A program made the position numbers and the translations under genes. This document shows positions 17,176 to 26,462 of a stretch of DNA of 64,000 nt, piece by piece (the first letter of the stretch is position 1; each line of letters starts with the position of its first letter). The stretch comes from Atlantibacter sp032062175 (lineage in GTDB: Bacteria; Pseudomonadota; Gammaproteobacteria; Enterobacterales; Enterobacteriaceae). The notes beneath the pieces are model-generated. The model was given only the letters and a program-made list of their open reading frames with translations, was not told the DNA's origin and did no database searches. Location of the stretch: the NCBI RefSeq assembly GCF_032062175.1, contig NZ_DAMBQK010000016.1, positions 44,767 through 108,766 of the forward strand. Direction: 5' to 3'.

Positions 17176-18132
17176 CTAATTTTTCACCGTGGCGGTGAGC
17201 AGTCGAACGCTGTCCTGTGCCTGCTCGCTGGCGATGCCGTAAACCTGCGCGCGGGCAAGAATACCCGATGCCCAGCGGCGATGGGTCGCCGGTTCGCACA
17301 TCGCGCCCTGGGATTTAAACACCGCCTGGGTGGAGTTCAAAATACGCAGCGCATCGGCGTGATCGGTGGGCGACACCATCAGCGCCGCTTCGATCTTGCT
17401 GATTTGATTCGGATGGATCGCGGTTTTGCCTACCAGCCCGTGGGCCATATCCAGCGCCAGCTCGCGGTCCATGATCTGGTGATCGTCGATGTGCTCGCAT
17501 ACCGGCGCGGTCAGGGCAAAATCCCGCGAGGCGAAAACCGCCACCAGCATTTTGATCGCATAGCCCATCGGGCCGTCGTACAGCGTCTGATGGCGCGAAC
17601 GACGCAGGGAAATCACGTTCATCAGATCGTTACCGCCGATACGCAGGGCGATGATCCGTGAATGACACGGGTGATCCACCAGGGTAGTGGCCAGCTCGCG
17701 CATCTGCACCACATCGAACACCTCTTCGGTTTCCAGCGTCGGCATCATACATAAGTCGGTGGGTTCAAGGATGCGCCACCAGGCGGGCAGCGAGGCCAGC
17801 GTGAATTTCGGCAGCACGAAGCCGTCAATGGCGCTGAGGTCCATCTCCTGCACCAGCCGCTCGCCCATCACGGTATCGCGCGGCCTGATAAACACCAGCG
17901 GCCAACTCGCGTTGCCCTGGGCGGCTTTCGCTTGCGTGAGTTGAATCAGCAACGCGCGTAAATTTTCCAGCGCTTGCGGAATATCGCCTTCGCTGACCGC
18001 GTCTTCCAGGCAGATCACCAGCGAGCGCAGGCCGCTGATTTTATTGTTCAGGATGGCGTCAGCAATATCGGTGCGGGTCGCGGGCATATACAACGTCGCG
18101 CCCAGACGCCAGGGTGAAAGCCGTTTATCCAT
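17176..18132 (-). CDS. CitE/HpcH-HpaI family aldolase-lyase of the ter biosynthetic module
   Basis: The 318-residue protein belongs to the citrate lyase beta/HpcH aldolase superfamily. It opens with LYMPATRTDIADAI and has the acidic metal and CoA-site runs SLVICLEDAVSEGD and LVFIRPRDTV, then LPKFT and MPTLETEEVF. The family condenses or cleaves acyl-CoA or keto-acid substrates in a Mg-dependent way. In ter loci it is part of a predicted pathway for a nucleoside-like metabolite; the actual substrate is unknown. The start ATG overlaps the last base of the upstream stop, so translation is coupled. Confidence 0.85.
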   Translation of the reverse strand: MDKRLSPWRLGATLYMPATRTDIADAILNNKISGLRSLVICLEDAVSEGDIPQALENLRALLIQLTQAKAAQGNASWPLVFIRPRDTVMGERLVQEMDLSAIDGFVLPKFTLASLPAWWRILEPTDLCMMPTLETEEVFDVVQMRELATTLVDHPCHSRIIALRIGGNDLMNVISLRRSRHQTLYDGPMGYAIKMLVAVFASRDFALTAPVCEHIDDHQIMDRELALDMAHGLVGKTAIHPNQISKIEAALMVSPTDHADALRILNSTQAVFKSQGAMCEPATHRRWASGILARAQVYGIASEQAQDSVRLLTATVKN

Positions 18133-19211
18133 CAGAGCACCTTTTTAATGATTGTGACTGCCCGATACTGGCCGATGGCGTCGCCCACTTCGGTAATGGC
18201 GATGCCTTTTTCCCGCGCCAGATAGACCAGCAGCGCCACGTCAGGATCGTCCACGGAGCGTACCAGCACATGGTCCGGCACCCGGCGCAATACCGCGCGG
18301 GTGGCTTCGGCGATGCCGGGCTTGATGCGGTTGATACTGGAAATCTGGTAGGTTTCTGCCAGCGTCTGGATGACGTGTTCGCTTTGCTGCTGAAGCTGCG
18401 TTTTTCTCGCCGCCGACAGGTCGCCGCGCGGCAGCGCACTGAAATCCAGGCGCTGGCGGTATTGCGCCACGGTGTCCACCAGCATCCGGCTGCATTCAAA
18501 TTGCGCCAGGTGATCGCAAATCACACAGCCATGTAAACCTTCGGCGGACCAGATGGAGCGGGAAATCATGCCGGACACCGGCGCGCCCATAATGCCGAAC
18601 GGGATCAGCCAGTCGTCATCGCTGGCGGTAAGCCACGCTTTGCCGCACGGATCGGCCAGCACCGCGAGGCGCGGCTGTTGCGGGTAGCCAGCACGATGTT
18701 GCAAACTGCGCCGCAGCTCGCCGGAAATCGCGCCTTTCCCGGTCCAGCCGTCCACAAATACAATGCCGTCGCTGCCGTGGCGCGCTTCAATCCACGCCAG
18801 CGCGGTTTCATCAATGCCCCGGTCGCGGATGATGCTAATGCCGTAATGATGGGATTCTTTGCCCATCTCGCGCAGGGTTTGATGCAGCATTACGCCCAGC
18901 GGCACGCCCGCGCGCACCAGGCTTGCCAGCACAATCGGCGTATCGCTGAAGCGTTCCGCCAGCGCCTGCGCCAGCATAACCACCTCTTTGGCTAAACGCT
19001 CCGCGCCGCGATCCAGCGCCTGGGAGAAAATATCCAGATGCCAGGCGGTGGGCTCCGGCTCCTGGCTGAGCATTTCCGAATAGTGGCGCGCGCCGGACTG
19101 GATCAACTGCTCTTTCTGGTCAACCGGCGTCATTTCCAGCTCGACCGGGTTGAGTAAAAAGTGGACGTCCTGCGCAGCGTAAGAGCCGGAAAACGGCGTG
19201 AAATCAGTCAT
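18132..19211 (-). CDS. StiP-family/PELOTA-domain protein of the ter module
   Basis: This 359-residue protein starts MTDFTPFSGSYAAQDVHFLL, a conserved opening of the family named cysteine protease StiP in current annotation. The N-terminal two thirds have a Rossmann-like, phosphoribosyltransferase-related look (PIVLASLVRAGVPLGVML, GIVFVDGWTGKGAISGEL). The C-terminal part (about 270-359) corresponds to the PELOTA-type RNA-binding domain. The protease label is doubtful; I infer a PRPP- or RNA-linked role. The ATG at 19211, with GGAG upstream, overlaps the HAD gene by 8 bases. A longer frame starting at 19274 is rejected. Confidence 0.82.
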   Translation of the reverse strand: MTDFTPFSGSYAAQDVHFLLNPVELEMTPVDQKEQLIQSGARHYSEMLSQEPEPTAWHLDIFSQALDRGAERLAKEVVMLAQALAERFSDTPIVLASLVRAGVPLGVMLHQTLREMGKESHHYGISIIRDRGIDETALAWIEARHGSDGIVFVDGWTGKGAISGELRRSLQHRAGYPQQPRLAVLADPCGKAWLTASDDDWLIPFGIMGAPVSGMISRSIWSAEGLHGCVICDHLAQFECSRMLVDTVAQYRQRLDFSALPRGDLSAARKTQLQQQSEHVIQTLAETYQISSINRIKPGIAEATRAVLRRVPDHVLVRSVDDPDVALLVYLAREKGIAITEVGDAIGQYRAVTIIKKVL

Positions 19212-19983
19212 ACAGTTCTCCAAACAGCGTTTGCGTGATGCGCTGGGCAAACTGGCTCTGGCGCGGCAGGCCAAACCAGGTGCAGAGCCGCATAAAGCGG
19301 TGGTCGCTTAAGCTGTCCCCGAGGCCAATCACCGGGAAAACCCCGCGCTGCTGGCGCAGTTTTTCCAGCAGATAAGTGACCGCCAGCCCTTTTTCCACCA
19401 CTGTTGGCAGCCAGGCAACGTTATTGCTGTTGCGATGGATGTAGTAACCTTCGGTGGGGAAGATCTGTTCGATTTCGTCGGCGATGGCGTTGAGTTCGTC
19501 CAGTCGGGTGCTGTCGCGGTGTTTCATGACCAGATACACCGGCACGTCGCCGTATTCGTAATTAATCCGCGCCCAGCCGTTGATATTGCGCGCCGCCATC
19601 AGCTCGGTAATCGCGCTTTGCATGGCGAGTAATTTTTCCGCATAAGGCTGTAATTTCGCCAGCATCAACGCCTTCCAGGTGTCGTCGGGCTGGCCTTGCG
19701 GGTCGAGGATCACCGCGCCGTGGGTGGTTACCGCCCACGAGCGGAACGGGATAGTGACGCGGGCGATCTCTTCGGTGCCGCGCGCGGTCACCGGGATCAG
19801 CTCGGCGTGCTCCAGCATCCAGTCCACCAGCATCGCCTGCTCTTCAGTCATAAAGCTGCGCGGCTCAAGGCTGCGATCCAGCGCGCCGGTGCGAAACGGG
19901 GCCAGATCCAGCTCATCCACCATTTTGCGGCGGGTCTGGAATAACGTGTCGTCGAGATCGGAAAAAATCACCGGTCTATTCAT
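19204..19983 (-). CDS. HAD-superfamily phosphatase of the ter module
   Basis: The 259-residue haloacid dehalogenase-like hydrolase has motif I FSDLDDTLFQTRR (residues about 7-19, nucleophile and acid/base Asp), motif II Thr in IPVTARGTEE, a C2-type cap, and motif IV GLGDSLSDHRFM. It probably removes a phosphate from a pathway intermediate of the ter metabolite. It overlaps both neighbours by 8 bases (ATGAATAG upstream, ATGACTGA downstream), which keeps the five-gene set tightly coupled. Confidence 0.88.
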   Translation of the reverse strand: MNRPVIFSDLDDTLFQTRRKMVDELDLAPFRTGALDRSLEPRSFMTEEQAMLVDWMLEHAELIPVTARGTEEIARVTIPFRSWAVTTHGAVILDPQGQPDDTWKALMLAKLQPYAEKLLAMQSAITELMAARNINGWARINYEYGDVPVYLVMKHRDSTRLDELNAIADEIEQIFPTEGYYIHRNSNNVAWLPTVVEKGLAVTYLLEKLRQQRGVFPVIGLGDSLSDHRFMRLCTWFGLPRQSQFAQRITQTLFGELYD

Positions 19984-21097
19984 AGCTAATCACCTCTACG
20001 CGGGGCGCAACCTGGCGTAGCGCATCCAGCAACACCGTATCGATGCTGGTGGCGGGGGTTTCTACGCACAGCAAAATGCGGTCGAACTGCTGGTGCGCGA
20101 CGTTATAAACAAAATTGGGGATGCCAAGGCCGTAATTGTCGGTAAAGGCAATGGCGGACTGGATGGCGAACCCGGTCGCGATCGGCGAGCGGGTGGTGGA
20201 ACTGTATTTGACCTCAGCCCCGGCTTTTTCCAGCCGTTCCGCCAGCAAAAACGGTTCCCAGACAAATTCGCTGGTGCCCAGTACCAGGATCTTTTCACCG
20301 GCCCGGGGAAGGATATGCGCGCCCAGATCCGCCGCTGGCGTATCCATACCCAGCCGCCCCCAGCGTTGCGGGCCGGTAATCGGTACGCTGCCCGCCGCCG
20401 TGACGTTTACCGCAGGCATCACCGGAACCGGCGCATCAGGATTCGGCTCCCAGTGCCAGTCGCCCTGCACCAGCGAGACGGTAGTCACGGGCAGTGTGCA
20501 ACGCCGCGCCAGCGCATCGCCGCTCCAGTCGGTGAGGGTGACCGCAACCACCTGGGTTAACTGAGACAGCCCGGCGTTTTGCAGCGCGTCCAGCAAATTA
20601 ATAAACGTGTTGCCGGTGGTGGCTTCGTCGTCGATTAGCACCAGCGTACGGGCGTTTACCACCCGACGGCGCAGTTCGGCGTCGTCTGGCAGATAGATCA
20701 GGTGATCCGTGGCGTGGCTGTGGTTCTCTTTAAACTCGCACAGCAACTCACCGGGAACCGGATGGCGCGTCGAAGTCAGATACACCGGGTCCGCCACCCG
20801 ATTACGCAGTTCATCAAATACGCCTGCGCCAAGCCCGACGGCGGTTTCCGCCATGCCGATAAACAGCACCGGGCCCGCATCAGGTTCGGGAAACTGCTCC
20901 GCCAGCTGTCGATACACCGATCGCATAACGCCAGGCGCAACCGGAATATGGCGGCCCAGCACTTTGCTGACGAACAAAAAGGCGCGCTTCGGATTGCGGC
21001 GCTCGGCCAGCTCAAACAGCTCGTCTACTTGTCGCATGCCGCCAGTGGGCGTCACGCGTAATGTGCCGCTGGAAAGCGTGCGGCTAAATTCACTCAT
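19976..21097 (-). CDS. Phosphoribosyltransferase with C-terminal TRSP domain (ter module)
   Basis: The 373-residue protein has a type I phosphoribosyltransferase domain (about 30-220) with the PRPP loop TLVLIDDEATTGNTFINLLD. The C-terminal TRSP domain (about 260-373) carries the naming residues in YSSTTRSPIATG. In the Ter stress system described by Aravind and colleagues this pair attaches a base-like group to phosphoribose. The start MSEFSRTLSSGTLRV overlaps the ATP-grasp stop by 8 bases (ATGAGTGA). Confidence 0.88.
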   Translation of the reverse strand: MSEFSRTLSSGTLRVTPTGGMRQVDELFELAERRNPKRAFLFVSKVLGRHIPVAPGVMRSVYRQLAEQFPEPDAGPVLFIGMAETAVGLGAGVFDELRNRVADPVYLTSTRHPVPGELLCEFKENHSHATDHLIYLPDDAELRRRVVNARTLVLIDDEATTGNTFINLLDALQNAGLSQLTQVVAVTLTDWSGDALARRCTLPVTTVSLVQGDWHWEPNPDAPVPVMPAVNVTAAGSVPITGPQRWGRLGMDTPAADLGAHILPRAGEKILVLGTSEFVWEPFLLAERLEKAGAEVKYSSTTRSPIATGFAIQSAIAFTDNYGLGIPNFVYNVAHQQFDRILLCVETPATSIDTVLLDALRQVAPRVEVISYE

Positions 21098-22166
21098 GGT
21101 TATTCTCTTCGCTTAACTGATTGGCAAGCACCGGCGGGTAGCTGACCGCTTCGGTCACGGGCCTGACGATGGCGGGCGCAAAGGCGCGTTCCGCTTCATC
21201 CAGCACATCCTGCTGGCTTATCAGCCCAAGCTGGCGGAAGGCGAACAGGCCGGGCAGGTTTACGCCGCTAAACTGCGTGTAACCGATGCCGCCGGAAGGA
21301 CGCATATTGATTTCCAGCAGCAGGGGTTTGCCGCTGGTGGTGTTGCGGGTTTGCACGTTGACCAGCCCATCGGCTTTCATCAGGCGCGCGCAGGCTTTTG
21401 CCAGCTCAAAGGCGTCGCCGTGGTTTTCCAGATACTGTAACGAGCCCTCTTTGCGACGGCCCACCGCCGCCAGCACGTTGCCGTCTTCTACCAGCATATC
21501 GACTGAATATTCCGGGCCGGGCAGGTAGGGCATCAGCACCAGCGGTTCGAATTCGCCGGCCTGTTCCAGGGCGCTGAGATAAAAGCGCGCGTTGACTTTG
21601 CGGCTGTCCGGGTTAATAAACTGCGCCATCGGCGAGACGCTTTCATCAAACCGCCAGAATCCCATGCCATAAATGCCTTTCACCGGTTTGACGCACAGCG
21701 ATTTGCTGGCGAACGGCGAGCGGGCAATCAGCGCACGCAGCGCGTCCACCGATTCCACACGCAGGGAAGGCACCACCGGCAAACCGGCTTTTTCCATAGC
21801 GTGCGCGTATTCGACTTTGTCGTCGGCCAGCGCAAACATGGTGGGCTGGAGAGAACCGGTGGTGAGCGTTACGCCGCTAGCGGTAATTGCCGGGCGGTGG
21901 GCTTCAAACCAGGCGGCGTGGCGGCCAGTATGAATCGCCTTTACGCCCAGTTTTTTCACTGTGGAAAGGATAAACGCCAGCCGCTGGTCGGCGTCTTTCG
22001 GTTCAATCAGGGCGATATCCGCCAGGGACAAGATCTCATGGCGATCGTTACGGTGCGACGCAACTACCGTCACATCGGTCTGCTTAAGATGAGCGAACGC
22101 GCGGATGCCCTGAATCAGGTCGCGCTGGGAAGACAAGCCTTCCATTAGCCAGATTTTATTGGTCAT
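21090..22166 (-). CDS. ATP-grasp ligase, first gene of the ter biosynthetic operon
   Basis: The 358-residue protein has an ATP-grasp fold: a pre-ATP domain (about 1-110), the Lys-containing ATP loop CVKPVKGIYGMGFWRF, an adenine-binding stretch VLMPYLPGPEYSVDMLV, and metal ligands in LLLEINMRPSGGIGYTQ. ATP-grasp enzymes join a carboxylate to an amine or thiol through an acyl-phosphate. The acceptor here is unknown. It heads the leftward unit ATP-grasp, PRTase-TRSP, HAD, StiP/PELOTA, CitE, terW and shares a control region with terZ. Confidence 0.88.
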   Translation of the reverse strand: MTNKIWLMEGLSSQRDLIQGIRAFAHLKQTDVTVVASHRNDRHEILSLADIALIEPKDADQRLAFILSTVKKLGVKAIHTGRHAAWFEAHRPAITASGVTLTTGSLQPTMFALADDKVEYAHAMEKAGLPVVPSLRVESVDALRALIARSPFASKSLCVKPVKGIYGMGFWRFDESVSPMAQFINPDSRKVNARFYLSALEQAGEFEPLVLMPYLPGPEYSVDMLVEDGNVLAAVGRRKEGSLQYLENHGDAFELAKACARLMKADGLVNVQTRNTTSGKPLLLEINMRPSGGIGYTQFSGVNLPGLFAFRQLGLISQQDVLDEAERAFAPAIVRPVTEAVSYPPVLANQLSEENNHE

Positions 22167-22243
22167 TTTTTTTATTACCGATGGGACGGAGTTGAATGGC
22201 TACAGTTAGTTTACAAGTCTAGGAAGCGGTAAAAAAGTTGTCA

Positions 22244-22256
22244 ATCATAATATGAT
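22244..22256. promoter_or_regulatory. Palindrome 1 of the ter control region
   Basis: ATCATAATATGAT is a perfect palindrome around one central base. It lies 78 bases before the ATP-grasp start. A near copy lies 169 bases away beside the terZ promoter. Confidence 0.55.
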
Positions 22257-22412
22257 CTGATTTTAGCGAGGTTTACTTCTGCGTTTTACTTCGCGTTTTG
22301 TTAAGGTTTTTCCGTAAATCATTTTGCGTTATATGTTTTTAATTTTATGAAAAATAAACAATTTACCTTTCTTTAAAAATTGGTGGGTAAAATGATCTTG
22401 TTCATTAACAGC

Positions 22413-22425
22413 ATCATGATATGAT
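22413..22425. promoter_or_regulatory. Palindrome 2 of the ter control region
   Basis: ATCATGATATGAT differs by one base from palindrome 1. It lies 68 bases before the terZ start, so each divergent operon has one copy at a similar distance. TerW is a candidate ligand; this is a hypothesis. Confidence 0.55.
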
Positions 22426-22492
22426 TTTCATCTGAAGGATTTTGGCGTAAAAAATCACCCTTTTTCACGAGCAACTTTATGGAGATCTGACC

Positions 22493-23077
22493 ATGGTTTC
22501 ATTAACTAAAAACCAAACTGTTTCACTCAGCAAGCAATCGTCGGCGCTCAACCAGCTGCATTTCGGCCTCGGCTGGGACCCTATTAAAAAGAAAGGGATG
22601 TTAGGCAAACTGTTTGGCGGTAATGATTCCATCGATCTCGACGCGGGCTGCGTACTGCTCGATAAATCCGGCGGCAAAATCGACACCGTCTGGTTCCGCA
22701 AACTGAAATCATCCTGTAACTCCGTGGTGCACAGCGGCGATAACCTGACCGGCGAAGGCGACGGCGATGACGAAGTGATCCGCGTGGATCTGACGCGTCT
22801 GCCAGCCCAGGTGGAATACCTGGCGTTCACCGTCAACAGTTTCCGTGGCCAGAGCTTTAACGACGTGGAAAACGCGTTCTGCCGCGTGGTCGATCAGAAC
22901 AACAAAGAGCTGGCGCGCTATCAGCTGAACGAGCAGGGCTCTCACACCGGCATCGTGATCGCCTCCCTGCGCCGCAACAACGGCGAGTGGGATTTCACCG
23001 CGCTGGGCAAAGCCTGTAGCGGCCGCACCATTGACGATATGCACAGCGACATCGTCGCGGCGGTGGTGCGCTCATGA
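22493..23077 (+). CDS. terZ: Tellurium resistance protein TerZ
   Basis: The 194-residue TerD-domain protein opens with MVSLTKNQTVSLSK. The Ca-binding motif HSGDNLTGEGDGDDE is fully acidic and probably functional. TerD-family proteins bind calcium and are thought to form membrane-linked signalling complexes with TerC and TerB. A 12-residue glycine/lysine insert (KKKGMLGKLFGG) near position 33 is typical of TerZ. The stop overlaps the terA start in ATGA. Confidence 0.93.
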   Translation: MVSLTKNQTVSLSKQSSALNQLHFGLGWDPIKKKGMLGKLFGGNDSIDLDAGCVLLDKSGGKIDTVWFRKLKSSCNSVVHSGDNLTGEGDGDDEVIRVDLTRLPAQVEYLAFTVNSFRGQSFNDVENAFCRVVDQNNKELARYQLNEQGSHTGIVIASLRRNNGEWDFTALGKACSGRTIDDMHSDIVAAVVRS

Positions 23078-24228
23078 ACATGACGGCGGGAGGCAATGCC
23101 TCCGTTCCTTCTCAAACCTTGACGGTGCGCGTGCTGTCCGGCGCAGCGGTTGACGCCTCCGCGTTCCGGTTGTACGCCACCGGCAAAGTGAAGGGCGATG
23201 CCGATATGGTGTTTTACGGCCAGCCTAAGAATGATGACGCGACCATTGCGCTGACCAATGACGGTAATAACGCCGCGTTTACCGTGGATCTCAACCGTCT
23301 TCAGGCCGATGTGCAAAAAGTGGCCTTTACCGTGACGTGCGACGGCAACCAGACCGTGGCGGGCCTGCAACGCCTGGCGATTCAGGTCGAGGCGGCGGGC
23401 ACGGTGCTGCTGAACGGCGTGGTCGATCTCAATGGCCGCCAGGAAGCGGCGCTGATTTTAGGCGAACTGTATCGCCGCAACAGCGAGTGGAAATTCCGTT
23501 TTATCGCCCAGGGCTTTAACGGCGGGCTGAAACCGCTGGCAGAGCATTTTGGCGTGGATGTGGCAGACAGCCCGGCACCGACGGCGGCCCCCGCGCCAGC
23601 GCCAGCGCCCGCAGCGTCTAAAATTAATCTCAGCAAGGTTTCCCTGACCAAAGAGAAACCGGCAATCAGCCTGACCAAGCGCGATAACTTCGGCGAGATC
23701 CGCATCAACCTGAACTGGCATCGCGGCAACCCGGCGACCGGATTACGCGCGGTGTTTGGCGGCAGCAAAGGCATCGACCTGGATTTAGGCGCGTTTGTTG
23801 AACTGAGCGACGGCTACAAAACCGTGATTCAGGCATTGGGCAACCGCTTCGGTTCCATGGACAGCGAGCCGTATGTTCAATTGCAGGGCGACGATCGCAC
23901 CGGCGAGTTTTCTACCGGCGAGTGGCTGCACGTGAATGGCCGCGAGTGGAAGCATATTCGCGAAGTGCTGATTTTCGCCTTTATCTACGAAGGCGTACCG
24001 AGCTGGGATAAGACCGACGGCGTGGTGTCGCTGTTCATCCCGGACCAGCCGCCAATCGAGACGCGAATGACCGAAGGGCAGAACAACCGCAACATGTGCG
24101 CCATCGCCCGTCTGGTTAACGAAAACGGCAATATAAAAGTAGAACGAATTAATCAGTTCTTTAATGGACATAGCGATATGGACAAGGCGTTCGGCTGGGG
24201 CTTTAGCTGGAAAGCGGGTTCCAAGTAA
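23074..24228 (+). CDS. terA: Tellurium resistance protein TerA
   Basis: The 384-residue protein has two TerD-like domains (about 10-165 and 190-384) joined by a Pro/Ala linker around residues 167-180 (APTAAPAPAPAPAA). In the second domain the calcium motif has degraded to GDDRTGEFSTGEW, and no acidic cluster is seen in the first. TerA may therefore be a structural, non-calcium-binding partner. It overlaps terZ by 4 bases (ATGA); terB follows after 23 bases. Confidence 0.92.
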   Translation: MNMTAGGNASVPSQTLTVRVLSGAAVDASAFRLYATGKVKGDADMVFYGQPKNDDATIALTNDGNNAAFTVDLNRLQADVQKVAFTVTCDGNQTVAGLQRLAIQVEAAGTVLLNGVVDLNGRQEAALILGELYRRNSEWKFRFIAQGFNGGLKPLAEHFGVDVADSPAPTAAPAPAPAPAASKINLSKVSLTKEKPAISLTKRDNFGEIRINLNWHRGNPATGLRAVFGGSKGIDLDLGAFVELSDGYKTVIQALGNRFGSMDSEPYVQLQGDDRTGEFSTGEWLHVNGREWKHIREVLIFAFIYEGVPSWDKTDGVVSLFIPDQPPIETRMTEGQNNRNMCAIARLVNENGNIKVERINQFFNGHSDMDKAFGWGFSWKAGSK

Positions 24229-24251
24229 TTTCTTTGGCAGAGGGTGACAGA

Positions 24252-24707
24252 ATGAGTTTTTTCAACAAGGTAAAAGGGGCGTTTAACGCCAGCCGCGACG
24301 AGTTAACCAAACAGGTTGGCCGTTTTAAGAACAAAAAATTTATGCAGGGGACGGTGGCGGTCTGCGCGCGCATCGCGGTATCCAGCGATGGCGTCAGTTC
24401 CGAAGAGAAGCAGAAGATGATCGGTTTTCTGCGTGCCTCTGACGAGTTGAAAGTCTTCGATACCTCTGAGGTTATCGACTTCTTTAACAAACTGGTGAGC
24501 AGCTTCGATTTCGATATGGAAATCGGCAAGGGCGAAACCATGAAGTACATTCTGGCGCTGAAAGATCAGCCTGAAGCCGCTCAGCTGGCGGTGCGTGTGG
24601 GGATTGCGGTGGCGAAAAGCGACGGCAATTTCGACCCGGACGAGCAGAAAGCGGCGCGTGAAATCGCCCTGGCACTGGGCTTTGAACCGGCCGAATTCGG
24701 TCTTTGA
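24252..24707 (+). CDS. terB: Tellurium resistance protein TerB
   Basis: The 151-residue all-helical protein is built of two DjlA-like halves with the metal-binding acidic pattern SSDGVSSEEKQKM and KSDGNFDPDEQKAAREIAL. It begins MSFFNKVKGAFNASRDEL. The ATG at 24252, preceded by GAGGGTGACAGA, is preferred over an in-frame start at 24234. TerB is a cytosolic partner of the membrane protein TerC. Confidence 0.93.
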   Translation: MSFFNKVKGAFNASRDELTKQVGRFKNKKFMQGTVAVCARIAVSSDGVSSEEKQKMIGFLRASDELKVFDTSEVIDFFNKLVSSFDFDMEIGKGETMKYILALKDQPEAAQLAVRVGIAVAKSDGNFDPDEQKAAREIALALGFEPAEFGL

Positions 24708-24729
24708 TAGCATTTCTTAAGGGTTTCGT

Positions 24730-25773
24730 ATGGTATCTACGCATATTGGCTTTCCAACAGAAACGGTCGTGGTATTCGTTGCGTTGGCAGTGGGAGCCAT
24801 TTTTATCGACCTGTTCATGCACCGGCATGACAAACCGATCTCGCTGAAAAGCGCGGCGCTGTGGTCCGTCTTCTGGGTCGTGGTGGCGATGGCGTTCGCG
24901 GGGTTCCTGTATGTTCACCACGGCGCGGAAGTCGCCAGCCTGTTTGTGACCGGTTACGCGCTGGAGAAAGTGCTGTCGGTCGATAACCTGTTCGTGATGA
25001 TGGCGATTTTCTCGTGGTTCGCCGTGCCGGACCGCTACCGCCACCGCGTGCTGTACTGGGGCATTATCGGCGCCATCGTGTTCAGGGGGATTTTCGTTGC
25101 GATTGGTACCGGCCTGCTTAGCCTGGGTCCGTACGTTGAAATCGTCTTTGCGCTGATCGTCGCCTGGACGGCGGTGATGATGCTGAAAAGCGGCGACGAC
25201 GATGACGAGATTGAGGATTACTCCCAGCATCTCGCCTACCGAATGGTTAAGCGCTTCTTCCCAATCTGGCCGAAACTGAGAGGGCATGCCTTCCTGTTGA
25301 ACCAGAAAGAAGTGGACGAAGAGCTGGCGAAGCCGGAAAACAAAGACATTACCATTGGCCGTGGCCAGAAAGCCGCGCTGTACGCGACCCCGCTGATGCT
25401 GTGTGTGGCGGTGGTGGAACTGTCGGACGTGATGTTCGCCTTTGACTCCGTACCGGCCATCATCGCGGTCAGCCGCGAGCCGCTGATTGTGTATAGCGCC
25501 ATGATGTTCGCGATCCTCGGCCTGCGTACCCTGTACTTTGTTCTGGAAGCCCTTAAGCAGTATCTGGTGCACCTGGAAAAAGCCGTTATCGTGTTGCTGT
25601 TCTTTATCGCCGCTAAACTTGGCCTGAACGCAACCGACCATATCTGGCACCACGGTTTTAATATTTCGGCAACGACCAGCCTGTTAGTCGTTCTGGGTGT
25701 GCTTGCGTTGGGTATCGTGGCGAGCATCATGTTCCCCGGTAAACCCGATTCTGAGGAGAAAAAGGAGGGCTAA
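24730..25773 (+). CDS. terC: TerC family integral membrane protein
   Basis: The 347-residue protein has about eight or nine membrane helices. The family signature is present: SVDNLFVMMAIFSWF, ELSDVMFAFDSVPAI and LRTLYFVLEAL, with intramembrane acidic residues likely to move or sense metal ions. A charged cytosolic loop lies near residues 158-200 (GDDDDEIEDYSQH). TerC is the membrane anchor of the Ter complex. It starts 22 bases after terB. Confidence 0.94.
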   Translation: MVSTHIGFPTETVVVFVALAVGAIFIDLFMHRHDKPISLKSAALWSVFWVVVAMAFAGFLYVHHGAEVASLFVTGYALEKVLSVDNLFVMMAIFSWFAVPDRYRHRVLYWGIIGAIVFRGIFVAIGTGLLSLGPYVEIVFALIVAWTAVMMLKSGDDDDEIEDYSQHLAYRMVKRFFPIWPKLRGHAFLLNQKEVDEELAKPENKDITIGRGQKAALYATPLMLCVAVVELSDVMFAFDSVPAIIAVSREPLIVYSAMMFAILGLRTLYFVLEALKQYLVHLEKAVIVLLFFIAAKLGLNATDHIWHHGFNISATTSLLVVLGVLALGIVASIMFPGKPDSEEKKEG

Positions 25774-25821
25774 CCTCCTTATCCCCGGCAAATAACAACA
25801 TCAACCAGAGAGGATTGAACA

Positions 25822-26400
25822 ATGAGTGTTTCTCTTTCAAAAGGCGGGAACGTATCACTGAGTAAAGAAGCGCCGACCATGAAGAACGTGCTGATTGGTC
25901 TGGGCTGGGATGTGCGCGCTACCGATGGCCAGGACTTCGACCTCGACGCCTCCGCCTTTCTGCTGTCTGCCAGTGGAAAAGTACGCAGCGATGCAGATTT
26001 CATTTTCTACAACAACCTGAAATCCGCTGACGGCTCCGTGACCCATACCGGCGATAACCGTACCGGTGAAGGCGACGGCGATGATGAAACCCTGAAAATC
26101 AAACTGGATCTGATCCCGGCCGACGTCGACAAGATTGTCTTCGTGGTCACCATTCACGACGCGCAGGTGCGCCGTCAAAGCTTCGGTCAGGTCTCCGGCG
26201 CGTTTATCCGCCTGGTGAATGACGATAACCAGACCGAAGTGGCGCGCTACGATCTGACTGAAGATGCCTCCACGGAAACCGCGATGCTGTTTGGCGAGCT
26301 GTACCGCCACAACACCGAGTGGAAATTCCGCGCGGTAGGCCAGGGCTATGCAGGTGGACTGAGCTCTGTTTGCGCCCAGTACGGCATCAATGCCTCTTAA
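25822..26400 (+). CDS. terD: Tellurium resistance protein TerD
   Basis: The 192-residue calcium-binding beta-sandwich protein has the start MSVSLSKGGNVSLSKEAP, the core QDFDLDASAFLL, and the acidic loop HTGDNRTGEGDGDDE, all intact. It is cytosolic and signals at the membrane with TerC and TerB. A good AGAGAGG site precedes the ATG. It is about two-thirds identical by eye to TerE, which follows after 62 bases. Confidence 0.95.
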   Translation: MSVSLSKGGNVSLSKEAPTMKNVLIGLGWDVRATDGQDFDLDASAFLLSASGKVRSDADFIFYNNLKSADGSVTHTGDNRTGEGDGDDETLKIKLDLIPADVDKIVFVVTIHDAQVRRQSFGQVSGAFIRLVNDDNQTEVARYDLTEDASTETAMLFGELYRHNTEWKFRAVGQGYAGGLSSVCAQYGINAS

Positions 26401-26462
26401 TTTGAATACACAACGGGCAGTGAACGCTGCCCGTCTCTCTCCCTAAAAGCAGGAGCTTTAAA

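Larger units (their letters stand above)
22167..22492. promoter_or_regulatory. 326-bp divergent control region of the two ter operons
   Basis: This AT-rich region separates the leftward biosynthetic unit from terZABCDE. It holds two copies of a 13-base palindromic motif, listed separately, one near each start. No gene is seen in it. Confidence 0.75.

Noticed and set aside
24484..25653. 389-codon frame antisense to terB and terC
   Set aside because: It has His- and Arg-rich composition and crosses two well-supported genes.
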